DNA of 64,000 nt from DATAWK01 sp036267255. GTDB lineage: Bacteria > Acidobacteriota > Terriglobia > Terriglobales > Acidobacteriaceae. Location: the NCBI GenBank assembly GCA_036267255.1, contig DATAWK010000032.1, forward strand, positions 161,629 to 225,628, written 5' to 3'. The notes beneath the pieces are model-generated. The model ran no database searches. It was not told where the DNA came from and saw only the letters and a list, made by a program, of their open reading frames with translations. Below, one piece after another: positions 44,698 to 54,198 of the stretch. Position numbers and translations under genes: made by a program. Within the stretch, counting starts at the first letter, position 1; every line of letters starts with the position of its first letter.

Positions 44698-45681
44698 TTA
44701 CTCGGCGCCCTGAATTTGCTGTCCCACGGTAACTACCTTCTGAGACTCCAACGAGATGTGCGGCACTTCGGTGGAAACCTTCACCTGTTGTTGCCCGGAG
44801 CCGTTCGCAAGGAACGTCAACAGATACTGGTTCGCAAGCTGCTTACTGAAATTTTTCAGGAATGGGTCGAAAGAGACTGGATTGCCAGTTCCCTCAAAGT
44901 AGACCGTACCTCCGGTTGCTGAGGCGACCTGTTGCAGGTAATTCTGCCCGACAAACGAGCTATTCATCCCACGGTCAGCAAATCCTGTGTCGCGAAAGTA
45001 AATCGAGGAAACCATCACATGATGGTTCTGCGCATCCTGGATGGCCGCATCGACATAGGGATCGTCCGGATCGTACATGGCATGCTGATAGTATCGATCG
45101 ATTCCATCCGTGATCATGAGCACGGTGCGGGCCGCCGCAGAGGCTCCCTTGGAAGGCCAATGCTTGACAAGGTCGGACAGGCAGAAATAAGGGCTGGCGT
45201 TTCCACCCGGAATTCCACGCGGTAAGCGGATACTTTTTGCAACCAATGTGTGGTCTCCCGTCAGGTCTGTAGTCATGACCGCACGGCCATTTTGCATATA
45301 GCCCACAGCCACCTGCGTGGATGGCGGCAGTTCCTGTATGAAGTTTCGAAGCTCGACAAAATTACTGCTGGCCCTTGCCTGCAAAGAGTCGTCAATCAAT
45401 ATCACGAGCTGGATTCCAGTCGAGCCATCGGAGATTCGCTTCCAGCCCACGATCTGGGCATGCTTGCCTCTTTGCTTTACCTGAACGTCAGCACGCTGAA
45501 TTGCTGGGGTTTGCGGTGTCGAATGAGAATGGTTCACGACTGTAACCACCATCTGCGTGGCCACGCCGGTCGATGGGTCAGTCTGCGCAATGGCCGCTGC
45601 CGCGCCAGTCATGAATAACAAGGCGATGATCCAGCGACGGTGAAATTTCCTACCTGAACGCGATGTATTTCTGTGTTTCAT
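44698..45681 (-). CDS. VWA-domain protein, acidobacterial type
   Basis: The 327-residue protein has a signal peptide (WIIALLFMTGAAAAIAQ) and one von Willebrand A domain (about residues 90-280) with VILIDDSLQARASSNF, ITDGIDRYYQHA and SIYFRDTGFADRG. It resembles the 'VWFA-related Acidobacterial domain' (TIGR03436) proteins that are very numerous in this phylum. The metal-site DxSxS is degenerate (DDSLQ), so classic metal-dependent binding is doubtful. Function unknown; secreted adhesion or scaffolding is usual for the fold. Directly upstream are short imperfect direct repeats. Confidence 0.85.
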   Translation of the reverse strand: MKHRNTSRSGRKFHRRWIIALLFMTGAAAAIAQTDPSTGVATQMVVTVVNHSHSTPQTPAIQRADVQVKQRGKHAQIVGWKRISDGSTGIQLVILIDDSLQARASSNFVELRNFIQELPPSTQVAVGYMQNGRAVMTTDLTGDHTLVAKSIRLPRGIPGGNASPYFCLSDLVKHWPSKGASAAARTVLMITDGIDRYYQHAMYDPDDPYVDAAIQDAQNHHVMVSSIYFRDTGFADRGMNSSFVGQNYLQQVASATGGTVYFEGTGNPVSFDPFLKNFSKQLANQYLLTFLANGSGQQQVKVSTEVPHISLESQKVVTVGQQIQGAE

Positions 45682-45699
45682 CTAAATCCCCCTGCAGCT

Positions 45700-45749
45700 G
45701 GTCTTGCGGCCGGTATTTCGACCGGTCTTGGGCCGACCAGTCTTGCGGC
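45700..45749. repeat. Three imperfect 11-bp direct repeats upstream of the VWA gene
   Basis: GGTCTTGCGGC (45700), GGTCTTGGGCC (45724) and AGTCTTGCGGC (45739) lie in the leader of the VWA gene. Spacing is 24 and 15 bp. They may be a protein-binding array or slippage product. Confidence 0.4.
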
Positions 45750-45809
45750 TTCTACCAAGTAAGACGCGAATCAGGGGCAAATATATGCGCATTTTGAAAA
45801 AGTATTTGG

Positions 45810-47132
45810 CTACACCGATTCAGAATCTTGCAGGTTCGACGGCAGGAACAGTTGCCGCCTGCCGCGCCAGAGCGTCCAGATATAGAGCAGGAGGCCACCG
45901 TAGAACACATGCGACAGAAGGAATGTCCATCGCGTGAACATCAGATAGGACAAGGGCGCCCAAGTGTCAGTCATCAAAAGGTAAGCCGCAAGCAACAAGA
46001 AAAAGACGCCGCGATGTTTGGCGGCCTGCGGCATCCAGGCAAGGAATACGATAAAAAATACTCCGTAGTGATGTTCCCACGCAATTGGAGAAGCCATGGT
46101 GGTTGCCATGGCGAACAGTAGAAGATCGAGCGTGCTACCGGTGATATGTTGCCGGTAAGGAACGATCAGAGCGGCGAGAAGAATGATCGCCGAGCCGCAG
46201 ATCGTCAACCAGTAAATGGCGGGACTGTAGGGAGGATACCCATACGCCGAAGTGTTGAAATATCCGACATGCAACAGGCGATGCAGCAGACCATTGAGAG
46301 ACTGATTTGTGGCAAGAGAATCTCCATGCCGGCTCAGATAGCGCAACACGGCAAGATATTCCACACTGTTGTGCCATCCAAAGACCGCAATCGACAGAAG
46401 GCCTCCAGTCATCAGCATGGCGGCCAGGCTGACGGCAAAGCTCCACTGACGACGTAAGGCTGCCCATAACAAAAAAAGCGCCATCTGCGGCTTGATGAGA
46501 CACGTCAACCCGATGAGGATGCCTGGTGCGACACGCTGTCCGCGCATCCAGAGAAAGATGCTGGCGACGAGAGCCAGTGTCAGCAGTGTCTGCACCTGCC
46601 CAAGGCTATAGGCGTTCACCAGAGGCAGAAAAATCAGTCCCATGATAGCGATCAATACGCGCAGCAGCCATTGGTCGCGGGTGTTCCATGGGGATTCCGA
46701 TTGCGAGCGTACCAATACCAGAAGAAACTGCCCGGCCAGGATCAGCGTCGCCCAGAAAGAGAGGAACACGGTTATGTTCATGGCAAAAAATGGAGAGATG
46801 CCAAAACGTGACGATTGCTGCCATGCGCGGTAGAGCAACAATGCTGTGGGTGGATAGATGAAACGCACGCCGCGCTGGAAAAATACCGTTTCATATAAAG
46901 CGTTGGGAGCCTGATGCGCGGCGAGGTCTCCTTGCTCCATGTAATAGATGGAGTCGTTGCCAGCGCGCAGCTCAAGGGTGCGCTCGGTACGCTTGAGCAC
47001 ACTGTCAGGATGAAGCTGAGGCGCAATGGCGATCAGTCCTATTTCAAAAAGCAAAACGCAAGCCGCAAACCAGGCCAACTTGCGCAACAAAACGGGAGTA
47101 TGCGGATTTTTGACCGTCACAGGCATTATCAA
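45810..47132 (-). CDS. GT87-family (DUF2029) membrane glycosyltransferase
   Basis: A 440-residue protein with about ten membrane segments. A periplasmic loop after the first segment has SIYYMEQGDLAAHQ, and FIYPPTALLLYRAWQ follows, the motifs of the GT87 alpha-mannosyltransferase-like family, which uses polyprenyl-phosphate sugars. Acidic loop residues would be the catalytic site. With the GT2 at 39405, which could make the donor, and the GT-C-like protein at 30799, it suggests cell-envelope glycan assembly. The acceptor is unknown. Divergent from the phosphatase gene. Confidence 0.85.
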   Translation of the reverse strand: MIMPVTVKNPHTPVLLRKLAWFAACVLLFEIGLIAIAPQLHPDSVLKRTERTLELRAGNDSIYYMEQGDLAAHQAPNALYETVFFQRGVRFIYPPTALLLYRAWQQSSRFGISPFFAMNITVFLSFWATLILAGQFLLVLVRSQSESPWNTRDQWLLRVLIAIMGLIFLPLVNAYSLGQVQTLLTLALVASIFLWMRGQRVAPGILIGLTCLIKPQMALFLLWAALRRQWSFAVSLAAMLMTGGLLSIAVFGWHNSVEYLAVLRYLSRHGDSLATNQSLNGLLHRLLHVGYFNTSAYGYPPYSPAIYWLTICGSAIILLAALIVPYRQHITGSTLDLLLFAMATTMASPIAWEHHYGVFFIVFLAWMPQAAKHRGVFFLLLAAYLLMTDTWAPLSYLMFTRWTFLLSHVFYGGLLLYIWTLWRGRRQLFLPSNLQDSESV

Positions 47133-47253
47133 CCGAAACGTGGGTTGCGTAGTGTGATCACGCTGAACAATATCTTTTGCGTATGAGCTTTATTTAAACA
47201 GACGCATCGACTTGATACCATAGAGTCAATCGCAGCCATCCTCTAACTGCGCC

Positions 47254-49026
47254 ATGGTGTCAATGCACAAACGATTGCTCGCCCTCCTGCTATCCGCCCT
47301 GCTTCCCCTGTCGGCAACCTTGCCTGTCGCCGCCAGCGCTTATGACGCGCATCCAAAACTGGTCGTTATTCTTGTCATCGATCAATTCCGCGAAGATTAT
47401 CTGGAACGGTACCGCAGCGATTTCAAGGGACACGGTTTCCGGCTCTTTCTGGACAATGGCGCATATTTTCCCGATTGTTATTTCGATTATGCCAACACCA
47501 AGACAGCCCCGGGACATGCCACGATCGGGACCGGAGCCTATAGCGATGGACACGGCATCTCCAGCAATGAATGGTGGGATCTGAGCCGCAATACCAAGCG
47601 CCCCATCAGCTCTGTCGAAGATCCCCGATATCAACTGGTCGGGCTGCCCAATGGCCAGATAGAAGAGGGAGCGTCGCCGCGCAATCTGCTGGCAACCACC
47701 CTTGGGGATGAAGTTCGACTGGCAACAAAAGGCGAAGCAAAACTCTACGGCCTTTCGCTCAAGGACCGCGCTGCAATTCTGCTCTCCGGCCATAGCGCAA
47801 ACGGCGCGTTCTGGATTGATCCCGCCAGTGGGCGCTTTATTACATCGTCGTACTACATGGCTTCTCTTCCGGACTGGGCAACGACATTCGACAACAGCGA
47901 TCGTGCCACGCAGGCGCGCACGGAAGCTGGTGCATCGGCGGATGCATCCTTCTATAAAACGGTGGGGCCTACGCCCGCGGCAATCAGCTATGAACTGGAT
48001 TTTGCGCGGGCTCTTATCAAGGGAGAAAAACTGGGTTCAGATAATGTCACCGATGTGCTGACGATCAGCATTTCTTCCACGGACATTCTTGGCCACGCCG
48101 TAGGCCCGGATTCCCTGCAGCAGGAAGAATTGGTCGATCAACTGGATGTCAATCTGGACCAGTTCTTTACATGGCTGGATAAAAATATTCCCGGAGGCTT
48201 GCGCAATGTGTGGATTGCATTGAGCGCAGATCATGGCATTGCGCCGATTCCCTCCGCTGCGGCACAGCTCGGCATCCCAGCAGCAACCATCAATGTGAAG
48301 GCGTTTGCGCTGTCCCTGAATGAAGCGATGAACCAGCAGTTTTCTCCGGGACAACAGTTGCCCTATATGCTGCCGGACCAGGAACTGCCTTACATGGAGC
48401 TGAATGAACCGGTGTTTGAACGGGCCGGAGTGAATGAGCACGAAGCGGAACGAGCCGTGCAGCAGGCCATTCCAGCAGCTCTAGCCGATGTGCGCAAGCA
48501 GCAAAACGCCGCCGATGCAACCTCCGATGCAACGACCAAGCCGAGCCAAACACGCCTTTCACCGGAGCCGGAAATCTTTCGTACCTTCACACGCGAGCAG
48601 ATGGGATCTCTGGAGCCGGGCCTGCCTCCAACGGAATTCGGAAGCCTGATCGCACATAGTTATTCGCCCAATGGCGGCTGGTATGTGATGGTGATTCCCG
48701 AAGCCTATCAAATGGGATCCGTGGGCCGCGGCACCACCCACTACAGCCCCTATTCGTATGATCGGCATGTGCCGCTTGGCTTTTATGGCACCGCATTTGC
48801 TCCAGGCACGTATTACAACCGCGTCGAACCGGTCGATATCGCGGCAACGCTGGCGGCATTGCTGGAAGTCAACCAGCCTTCTGCCAGTGTGGGACATGTC
48901 CTGACTGTGGCACTGCGGCCAGAACATCCAGCCATACCGGAGCGGCACCGGCGTGCCGTATCGCCGAAACCGGCTGGGAAGTCTGCCGATGCTCCTCCTG
49001 CTGCTGCCGGAAAGACCCAGCCATGA
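47254..49026 (+). CDS. Alkaline phosphatase superfamily protein, exported (PafA-like)
   Basis: The 590-residue protein has a signal peptide (LLALLLSALLPLSATLPVAA), then VVILVIDQFREDYL with the first metal aspartate, the nucleophile threonine in YANTKTAPGHATIGTG, DILGHAVGPDS and SADHGIAPIPSAA with later metal ligands. This is the type I phosphodiesterase/phosphatase pattern of PafA-like enzymes, which release phosphate from monoesters in the periplasm. The C-terminal 40 residues are Ala/Pro-rich. Its stop overlaps pyrD by four bases (ATGA), so the two are read together. It could feed the phosphate uptake seen at 14364. Confidence 0.9.
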   Translation: MVSMHKRLLALLLSALLPLSATLPVAASAYDAHPKLVVILVIDQFREDYLERYRSDFKGHGFRLFLDNGAYFPDCYFDYANTKTAPGHATIGTGAYSDGHGISSNEWWDLSRNTKRPISSVEDPRYQLVGLPNGQIEEGASPRNLLATTLGDEVRLATKGEAKLYGLSLKDRAAILLSGHSANGAFWIDPASGRFITSSYYMASLPDWATTFDNSDRATQARTEAGASADASFYKTVGPTPAAISYELDFARALIKGEKLGSDNVTDVLTISISSTDILGHAVGPDSLQQEELVDQLDVNLDQFFTWLDKNIPGGLRNVWIALSADHGIAPIPSAAAQLGIPAATINVKAFALSLNEAMNQQFSPGQQLPYMLPDQELPYMELNEPVFERAGVNEHEAERAVQQAIPAALADVRKQQNAADATSDATTKPSQTRLSPEPEIFRTFTREQMGSLEPGLPPTEFGSLIAHSYSPNGGWYVMVIPEAYQMGSVGRGTTHYSPYSYDRHVPLGFYGTAFAPGTYYNRVEPVDIAATLAALLEVNQPSASVGHVLTVALRPEHPAIPERHRRAVSPKPAGKSADAPPAAAGKTQP

Positions 49027-49964
49027 CGCGCATTCCTGAACCCGATCTGCGTGTGAAGTTTTGCGGGATGGATTTGCGGAACCCGGTCATCGCGGCCAGT
49101 GGCACCTTCGGCTACGGCGTCGAATTTGAAGACATTGTCTCGCTCAAAAAGATTGGGGGCTTTGTCACCAAGGGGCTTTCGCGGGAACCGATGGCGGGTA
49201 ACAGTCCGCCAAGATTGCTGGAAACTCCGTCTGGAATGCTGAATGCCATTGGCCTGCAAAATCTCGGCGTTACCGCGTTTGTCGAGGAAAAGCTGGAAGC
49301 CGTTCGCGCGCTGCCCTGCATCGCCATTGCAAATATTTTTGGCTACACTGTCTCCGACTACTGTGCCGTGATCCGAGCATTGAATGAGACGGATGGAATT
49401 GATGCTTATGAGATCAATGCTTCGTGTCCAAACACGCACACCGGAGGGATGATTTTCGGCACCAACACCGGACTGTTATACGAGTTGGTCGCGAATACGA
49501 AATCCGTGTCCCGTCGCCCACTCATCGTAAAGCTCTCGCCCAACGTGACCAGCATTGCGGAGATGGCGCGCGCTGCGGTTGAAGCAGGCGCCGATGCAAT
49601 CTCGCTGATCAATACATTTGTTTCTTTGTCGATCGATGCCCAATCGCGCCGGCCACGCCTGGCAAATGTTACCGGAGGGCTTTCCGGGCCAGCTATTAAA
49701 CCCATTGCATTGCGCATGGTCTGGGAGGTTGCACGGGCTGTCTCCGTCCCGGTAATTGGGATGGGCGGCATTACGACACCCGAGGACGTCGTGGAATTTC
49801 TTCTCGCAGGTGCAACGGCCGTGCAGGTGGGCACCGCAAGCTATGCCGATCCACGAGCGGTGGAACGGATTGCGCGTGGATTGCGCGAATGGTGCATCCA
49901 GCACCACGTTGAGAAACTCAGCAAGCTTACCGGAGCATTGAAAACCCAGCCCGATGCCGAGTAG
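49023..49964 (+). CDS. pyrD: Dihydroorotate dehydrogenase, class 1B catalytic subunit
   Basis: FMN enzyme of pyrimidine synthesis, cytoplasmic; 313 residues in one TIM barrel. The motifs are DLRNPVIAASGTFGYGVEFE, the catalytic cysteine in INASCPNTHTGGMIFG, VKLSPNVTSIAEMA and GGITTPEDVVEFLLAGATAV with the phosphate site. Class 1B uses NAD+ through a PyrK subunit, which is not beside it here. Start ATG 49023 lies within the last codons of the phosphatase gene, so its translation is coupled. Confidence 0.95.
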   Translation: MTRIPEPDLRVKFCGMDLRNPVIAASGTFGYGVEFEDIVSLKKIGGFVTKGLSREPMAGNSPPRLLETPSGMLNAIGLQNLGVTAFVEEKLEAVRALPCIAIANIFGYTVSDYCAVIRALNETDGIDAYEINASCPNTHTGGMIFGTNTGLLYELVANTKSVSRRPLIVKLSPNVTSIAEMARAAVEAGADAISLINTFVSLSIDAQSRRPRLANVTGGLSGPAIKPIALRMVWEVARAVSVPVIGMGGITTPEDVVEFLLAGATAVQVGTASYADPRAVERIARGLREWCIQHHVEKLSKLTGALKTQPDAE

Positions 49965-49987
49965 ACCGGTTGCGTGTCCGCTGTTTT

Positions 49988-51097
49988 CTAGGATAAAACG
50001 GGCTGTCGATATGCAGCCGTTGACTCGCGCACAACAACAGCAGGAGGCATGAGGATGGCTTCCGACGGCAATTCCACCTGTCCACGCACGGCGTCGATGG
50101 CTTTCAAAATATAATTTGCGGCGATCTCTCCCATTTGCTCCATCGGCTGGCGAACCGTGGTAAGTCCGGGGCTGCTATGCGCCGCGTGGGGAACGTCATC
50201 GAAGCCAATTACAGAACAGTCGGATGGAATCTCTCGGCCTGCCTCATGCAGTGCGCGTATCGCGCCAAACGCGGTTAGATCGTCGAATGCAACGAGCGCT
50301 GAGAATTGCTCCTTCTGCCCGGCGAGCATCTTTGTGAAACGATAACCTTCTTCAAAGCCGGAGTTTGGATCGGAAGTATCCGACAAATCCACGATATGCG
50401 CCGGATTCAGTTTGAGCCCGACTTCCGAGCAGAATTGAACGATACCCTCCCATCGCGGCTGACTATCGACCAACTGTTCGGGGCCGCGGATGATTGCGAT
50501 CTCCCGATGCCCTAATTCGTAGAGGTGACGCATCGCATCATACCCACCAATTTTGTTATCGACCATGACAGAACTAATCGGGCTCGACCTCATTTCGCGG
50601 CCAATCAGCATGGTGGGAATCTGTTGCCGGGCAAGGTCCGCCAGCGGACGTATATCGATAAACAGCCAGTTTGCCACAACAATCAGACCTTCGACACGGC
50701 GCTCCAACAGCATTTCCAGATACCGCTCGAACTGCTGCGCCTGATTATGTGCGTCCATAATGAAAGGCAAATAGGATGTGGTATAGAGCGAGCGCTGAAT
50801 GCCTTTCAGGATCAGCGTGCAGTAGGGATCGGAAAGATCGAACACCATGATGCCAATGGTCCGGCTGCGACGGCTGCGCAATGAGCGCGCAAAGGCATCC
50901 GGCCTGTAGCCCATACGCTTGGCGACCTCTCGTATGTGCTGTTTGGTCTTTACAGCGACATAGCGGGAGAGAGGCGCATCATTCAAAACAATCGATACCG
51001 TGGAGGCAGAAAATCCGCTTTCGCGCGCCACATCCATCAAAGTGATTCTGCCCGTGTTGTGCGTCGTCTTCTTCAATGCATGCCTTATGCGCAGCAA
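49988..51097 (-). CDS. LacI-family transcriptional repressor
   Basis: The 369-residue regulator has its HTH at about residues 18-40 (TLMDVARESGFSASTVSIVL), then the hinge, and the sensor domain with IGIMVFDLSDPYC and SVIGFDDVPHAAHS. It ends a same-strand row: FG-GAP protein, oxidoreductase, this repressor. That order repeats the LacI + Gfo/Idh/MocA pairing seen at 1934-4434, though the two regulators differ clearly. The effector is likely a sugar. Convergent on pyrD with a 23-bp gap. Confidence 0.92.
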   Translation of the reverse strand: MLRIRHALKKTTHNTGRITLMDVARESGFSASTVSIVLNDAPLSRYVAVKTKQHIREVAKRMGYRPDAFARSLRSRRSRTIGIMVFDLSDPYCTLILKGIQRSLYTTSYLPFIMDAHNQAQQFERYLEMLLERRVEGLIVVANWLFIDIRPLADLARQQIPTMLIGREMRSSPISSVMVDNKIGGYDAMRHLYELGHREIAIIRGPEQLVDSQPRWEGIVQFCSEVGLKLNPAHIVDLSDTSDPNSGFEEGYRFTKMLAGQKEQFSALVAFDDLTAFGAIRALHEAGREIPSDCSVIGFDDVPHAAHSSPGLTTVRQPMEQMGEIAANYILKAIDAVRGQVELPSEAILMPPAVVVRESTAAYRQPVLS

Positions 51098-51177
51098 CCT
51101 AGTCTAAACGGTATCGAACCCACAGCACAGTATCTTTCCCCATACCGCATCGAAAACTGCGATATACAGCGAGAGTA

Positions 51178-52218
51178 TCAGCGCGAGAGGGCGATCCGTA
51201 CTCCTTCGCGATGACTGCGGCAAGCCGATTCCAGAATACGCATGCTGTCACAGGCATCTTCGGCACTGACAGGTACAGGAGAGCCGGTTTCCATGGCATT
51301 GCGGATGCCCACGTAATATGCCTTGTAATCCCCGGGCAGCGTCGGCAATATCGTCGCTTTCGCTTTGCCATCCTGCATGACGGTCAGATGTGCAGCGTGG
51401 CTTGCCGGTTCCACACCGAAGCCGGCATCGCCAGGGCGCATCCCCGCTTTGAGTTGGTCTTCCTGTACATCAATCCCGGCCTTGATAAAAGAACCGTGTG
51501 TTCCGTGGACAACATACTTCGGCTCTGGCGCAGCAGCCAATACGGTAGCGGCAAGCAAAATCCGCAGTCGCCCTTTACCCATCAGCAGGTGGAATCCATC
51601 ATCCACCTGGGTGCCGGGCCGCTGCATATTCAGATCCGCCATCAACCAATCGGGCCAACCGAACAATGTCAGCGCCTGATCCACCAGATGCGGGCCAAGA
51701 TCGAAGAACAGTCCCACGCCGGGGGTTGGCTTTTCCCGCCAGCGGTCGGTAACCTCCAGGCGATAGCGATCGAAGCGACATTGATACGACACGACCTCTC
51801 CCAGGTCGCCACGTGCCATGCTGGCCCGCAGCGTCTGGAAGTCGCTGTCCCAGCGGCGATTGTGGAACACACTGAGCAGGCATCGCCGCTCCCGCGCTGT
51901 GGCAATCAGCTGCTCGGCCTCTGCAACGGTATGAGTGAAAGGTTTATCAATGACGACGGAGCGGCCAGACTGCAATGCCGCCATAGCAAGCGGGACATGG
52001 GTATCGTTCGGAGAAGCAATCACCACCAGGTCGAGACTGGAGTCTGTAGCAACTGCCGTTGGATCGGTAAGGACGGTGGCTTCGGGCAGATCACGAGCGA
52101 CCTCCGCCGCGCGATGCGTGGCCACGGTTGCCACCTGGATGCCTGCAGCCTGGAGCAGTGGCGCATGAAAAACACGACCTGCCAAACCATACCCGATGAG
52201 TCCTGCGCGAATTGTCAT
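51178..52218 (-). CDS. Gfo/Idh/MocA-family oxidoreductase (cytoplasmic)
   Basis: The 346-residue protein starts with a Rossmann strand (RAGLIGYGLAGRVFHAPLL), carries VVIDKPFTHTVAEAEQL (the DKP motif in place of EKP) and YQCRFDRYRLEVTDRWREKP. The GYGLAGRVFHAPLL start is typical of the YdgJ/IolW-like branch, which reduces scyllo-inosose or related sugars with NADP(H). Unlike the copy at 3082, it lacks a Tat signal. It lies 80 bp from the LacI gene and 97 bp from the FG-GAP gene on the same strand, so the three may be one regulon. Confidence 0.92.
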   Translation of the reverse strand: MTIRAGLIGYGLAGRVFHAPLLQAAGIQVATVATHRAAEVARDLPEATVLTDPTAVATDSSLDLVVIASPNDTHVPLAMAALQSGRSVVIDKPFTHTVAEAEQLIATARERRCLLSVFHNRRWDSDFQTLRASMARGDLGEVVSYQCRFDRYRLEVTDRWREKPTPGVGLFFDLGPHLVDQALTLFGWPDWLMADLNMQRPGTQVDDGFHLLMGKGRLRILLAATVLAAAPEPKYVVHGTHGSFIKAGIDVQEDQLKAGMRPGDAGFGVEPASHAAHLTVMQDGKAKATILPTLPGDYKAYYVGIRNAMETGSPVPVSAEDACDSMRILESACRSHREGVRIALSR

Positions 52219-52315
52219 TGCTGTGGCTATTCCTCGTTAACTTTCCAATGCACAATTTCCCGAAGGTGCCGGCAGCAATCTCTCAGACGTGCGAGCGTGC
52301 GTCGTTTGCCTTCAC

Positions 52316-53701
52316 TTATTTTTCCGGACCATCTTCTTGCGGGACCTCGGCGCCTTCTCCGGGGAATGGCCAGTTCTGATTGAGAAAAAGCTCCTTTTCG
52401 CGTTGCGCTTTTGGAACTTTATCGATCCTCAGGTTCTCAAAAAAATGCACGCCCGTCTTCCCTGCTGTGGCGATGTCGATATCGCCATCGCCATCGAAAT
52501 CCCCTGTAACGAACTGCGTTCCCGCAGCAGCTGTGCCGTTGACAGAAATCGCGTAGCGCGTGAACCGGGCTGTCTTGCGATTGATCTTGTAGTAATAGAT
52601 CACCAGCGGGTCGTAGGAACCGGGATCATTTCCGGAATGGCCGCGATAGCGCTTGCCGGCCAGCAGTTCCGGCTGCCCGTCGCCATCGAGATCGACCATC
52701 TTGAGCGCGTGGATTTGCGAGTACGACTCGTCGATGACATGACGCACCCAGTGACGATTGGAACCGCTGCCCTGCTGCTCCAGCCAGTACAGACCATAGC
52801 TGTGACCCTGGCCGTAAATGATGTCCATCTTGCCATCGTCATTTACGTCATAGCCGATGATGGGAAATCCTGCATCGCCGAGGTTCCAATCCGGGTGCCA
52901 CTTCCATTTGTCGTGATTCGCGTCGATATTTTCAAACCATCCGTAAGGAGTGAGGACGTCGGCTTTGCCATCGCCGTTGATGTCGGCAATGCCGATGCCG
53001 TGGCCGTCCTGCGCTTTGCTGTCGGCAGAGACGGTATGGATGATTCCATCGGCACTGAGCACGCCTTTGTCATGGCTATGGTCGCTGCCAAGGTGATGGA
53101 CGATTGGTTTGGGCCCGGAGAAATCCACCCACAGAACACCGGAGTGGTTGTAGTGTGCCAGCACCAGATCAGGCTTGCCATCCCCGTTGATATCGCCCAT
53201 CCAGCCGCCTTCGGTGTCATAGCTGTTGGTGATGAAGTGGCGCTTCCACATTACGTTCGGTTTTTTGGGATTCTCATACCACCAGAGTCCATTGGATATC
53301 CATCCATAGGTCACAACGTCCGGCGCGCCGTCGTGGTTCACGTCGATGGTCCATTCGCCGGCGTCCGAGACAAATTCATCGTGAATGCCGACCGTGCGGT
53401 ATTGATGTCGCTTCCACACGCCGCCCAGTGGACCTGGATTCTCATACCAATACGCACCGCTGAGAATGTCTGGACGGCCATCGCCGTTCATGTCCAGGGT
53501 GGTGATGCCTTCGGCATGGTCCGTACCCAGTTGATGCACAAAGAATGTCACTTGAGGAACTCCATAAGGACCGTTGCCTGGAGTGGTTCTGCGCGGTGTT
53601 TCCACCTTCTGCGCAATGGAAAAAGCTGCAGAAAAGCAAATGACACTCAGAATCGTGATTGCCGGAACGAAAAAATGTTTCATGTGCTTCGAGAAATTCA
53701 A
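52316..53701 (-). CDS. Secreted FG-GAP/VCBS repeat protein
   Basis: TTG 53701 is favoured: GGAGGA lies six bases upstream; ATG 53683 is the alternative. The 461-residue product has a signal peptide (VPAITILSVICFSAAFSIAQ), then seven or so blades of a calcium-binding propeller with repeats like DMNGDGRPDILSG, DINGDGKPDLVLA, DINGDGKADVLTP, DVNDDGKMDIIYG and DLDGDGQPELLAG. Such proteins occur in carbohydrate-use clusters of Acidobacteria and Planctomycetes; their role (binding or lytic) is not settled. It sits upstream of the oxidoreductase and LacI genes on the same strand. Confidence 0.9.
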   Translation of the reverse strand: MNFSKHMKHFFVPAITILSVICFSAAFSIAQKVETPRRTTPGNGPYGVPQVTFFVHQLGTDHAEGITTLDMNGDGRPDILSGAYWYENPGPLGGVWKRHQYRTVGIHDEFVSDAGEWTIDVNHDGAPDVVTYGWISNGLWWYENPKKPNVMWKRHFITNSYDTEGGWMGDINGDGKPDLVLAHYNHSGVLWVDFSGPKPIVHHLGSDHSHDKGVLSADGIIHTVSADSKAQDGHGIGIADINGDGKADVLTPYGWFENIDANHDKWKWHPDWNLGDAGFPIIGYDVNDDGKMDIIYGQGHSYGLYWLEQQGSGSNRHWVRHVIDESYSQIHALKMVDLDGDGQPELLAGKRYRGHSGNDPGSYDPLVIYYYKINRKTARFTRYAISVNGTAAAGTQFVTGDFDGDGDIDIATAGKTGVHFFENLRIDKVPKAQREKELFLNQNWPFPGEGAEVPQEDGPEK

Positions 53702-53965
53702 AGAGTTTCCTCCTTTTGCAACTTTATACGGATATCGCGCCTGTACTGCTACATACAGAAACCGGGCATGCCTCCATCGGCTCGTATGTAATGGGCTGGC
53801 ATCGTAGATTGCAACGACAACGATGGAAATATCGCATGCATGGAAGGATATCGAAATATGGACGACCCTCCAAGAAAAGTACGCTCGGGAGGAACATTTG
53901 CTCGTTGCTTTGATGATTTGCGTATTGCGTTGATCGCTCCACGAAGGCAATATCAGAAGCTGGAT

Positions 53966-54067
53966 TTACGATACGCGAACAGCAGGATCACGCTTGAGGT
54001 GTATACGCAGGCAGTGGGTTCCAATAAGCGCGCCGCACAAAGCAATGTTGTAAGGATGATGATTCCT
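53966..54067 (+). pseudogene. Tyrosine recombinase (integrase) C-terminal remnant
   Basis: In the frame here, LDLRYANSRITLEVYTQAVG and then KRAAQSNVVRMMIP read as the last 34 residues of a phage-type tyrosine recombinase: the catalytic tyrosine is in EVYTQ, and the expected helix follows. The upstream arginine, histidine and remaining catalytic residues are absent, so it is a dead fragment. It points towards, and ends about 130 bp before, the tRNA-Asp fragment, which is where integrases usually lie relative to an attachment site. Reading on in the same frame gives a chance product running through the tRNA fragment. Confidence 0.75.
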
Positions 54068-54198
54068 GGCGTGGGTCAGAATCGGGTGAGATGGACCCGC
54101 AAAAAGCCCGCGTTGGAGCTTAATGGACCTTTATCGGACCCTGATTTGATTGTCACTTATAGGTCGCCATTTGATTCTAAGTCTTTTAGAATCTACGG

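Noticed and set aside
45700..45749. CRISPR array
   Set aside because: Three short imperfect repeats without regular spacers or cas genes.
52289..53791. 500-codon plus-strand ORF
   Set aside because: Antisense to the FG-GAP protein, whose repeats and signal peptide are clear on the minus strand. Its length comes from the GC-rich repeat.
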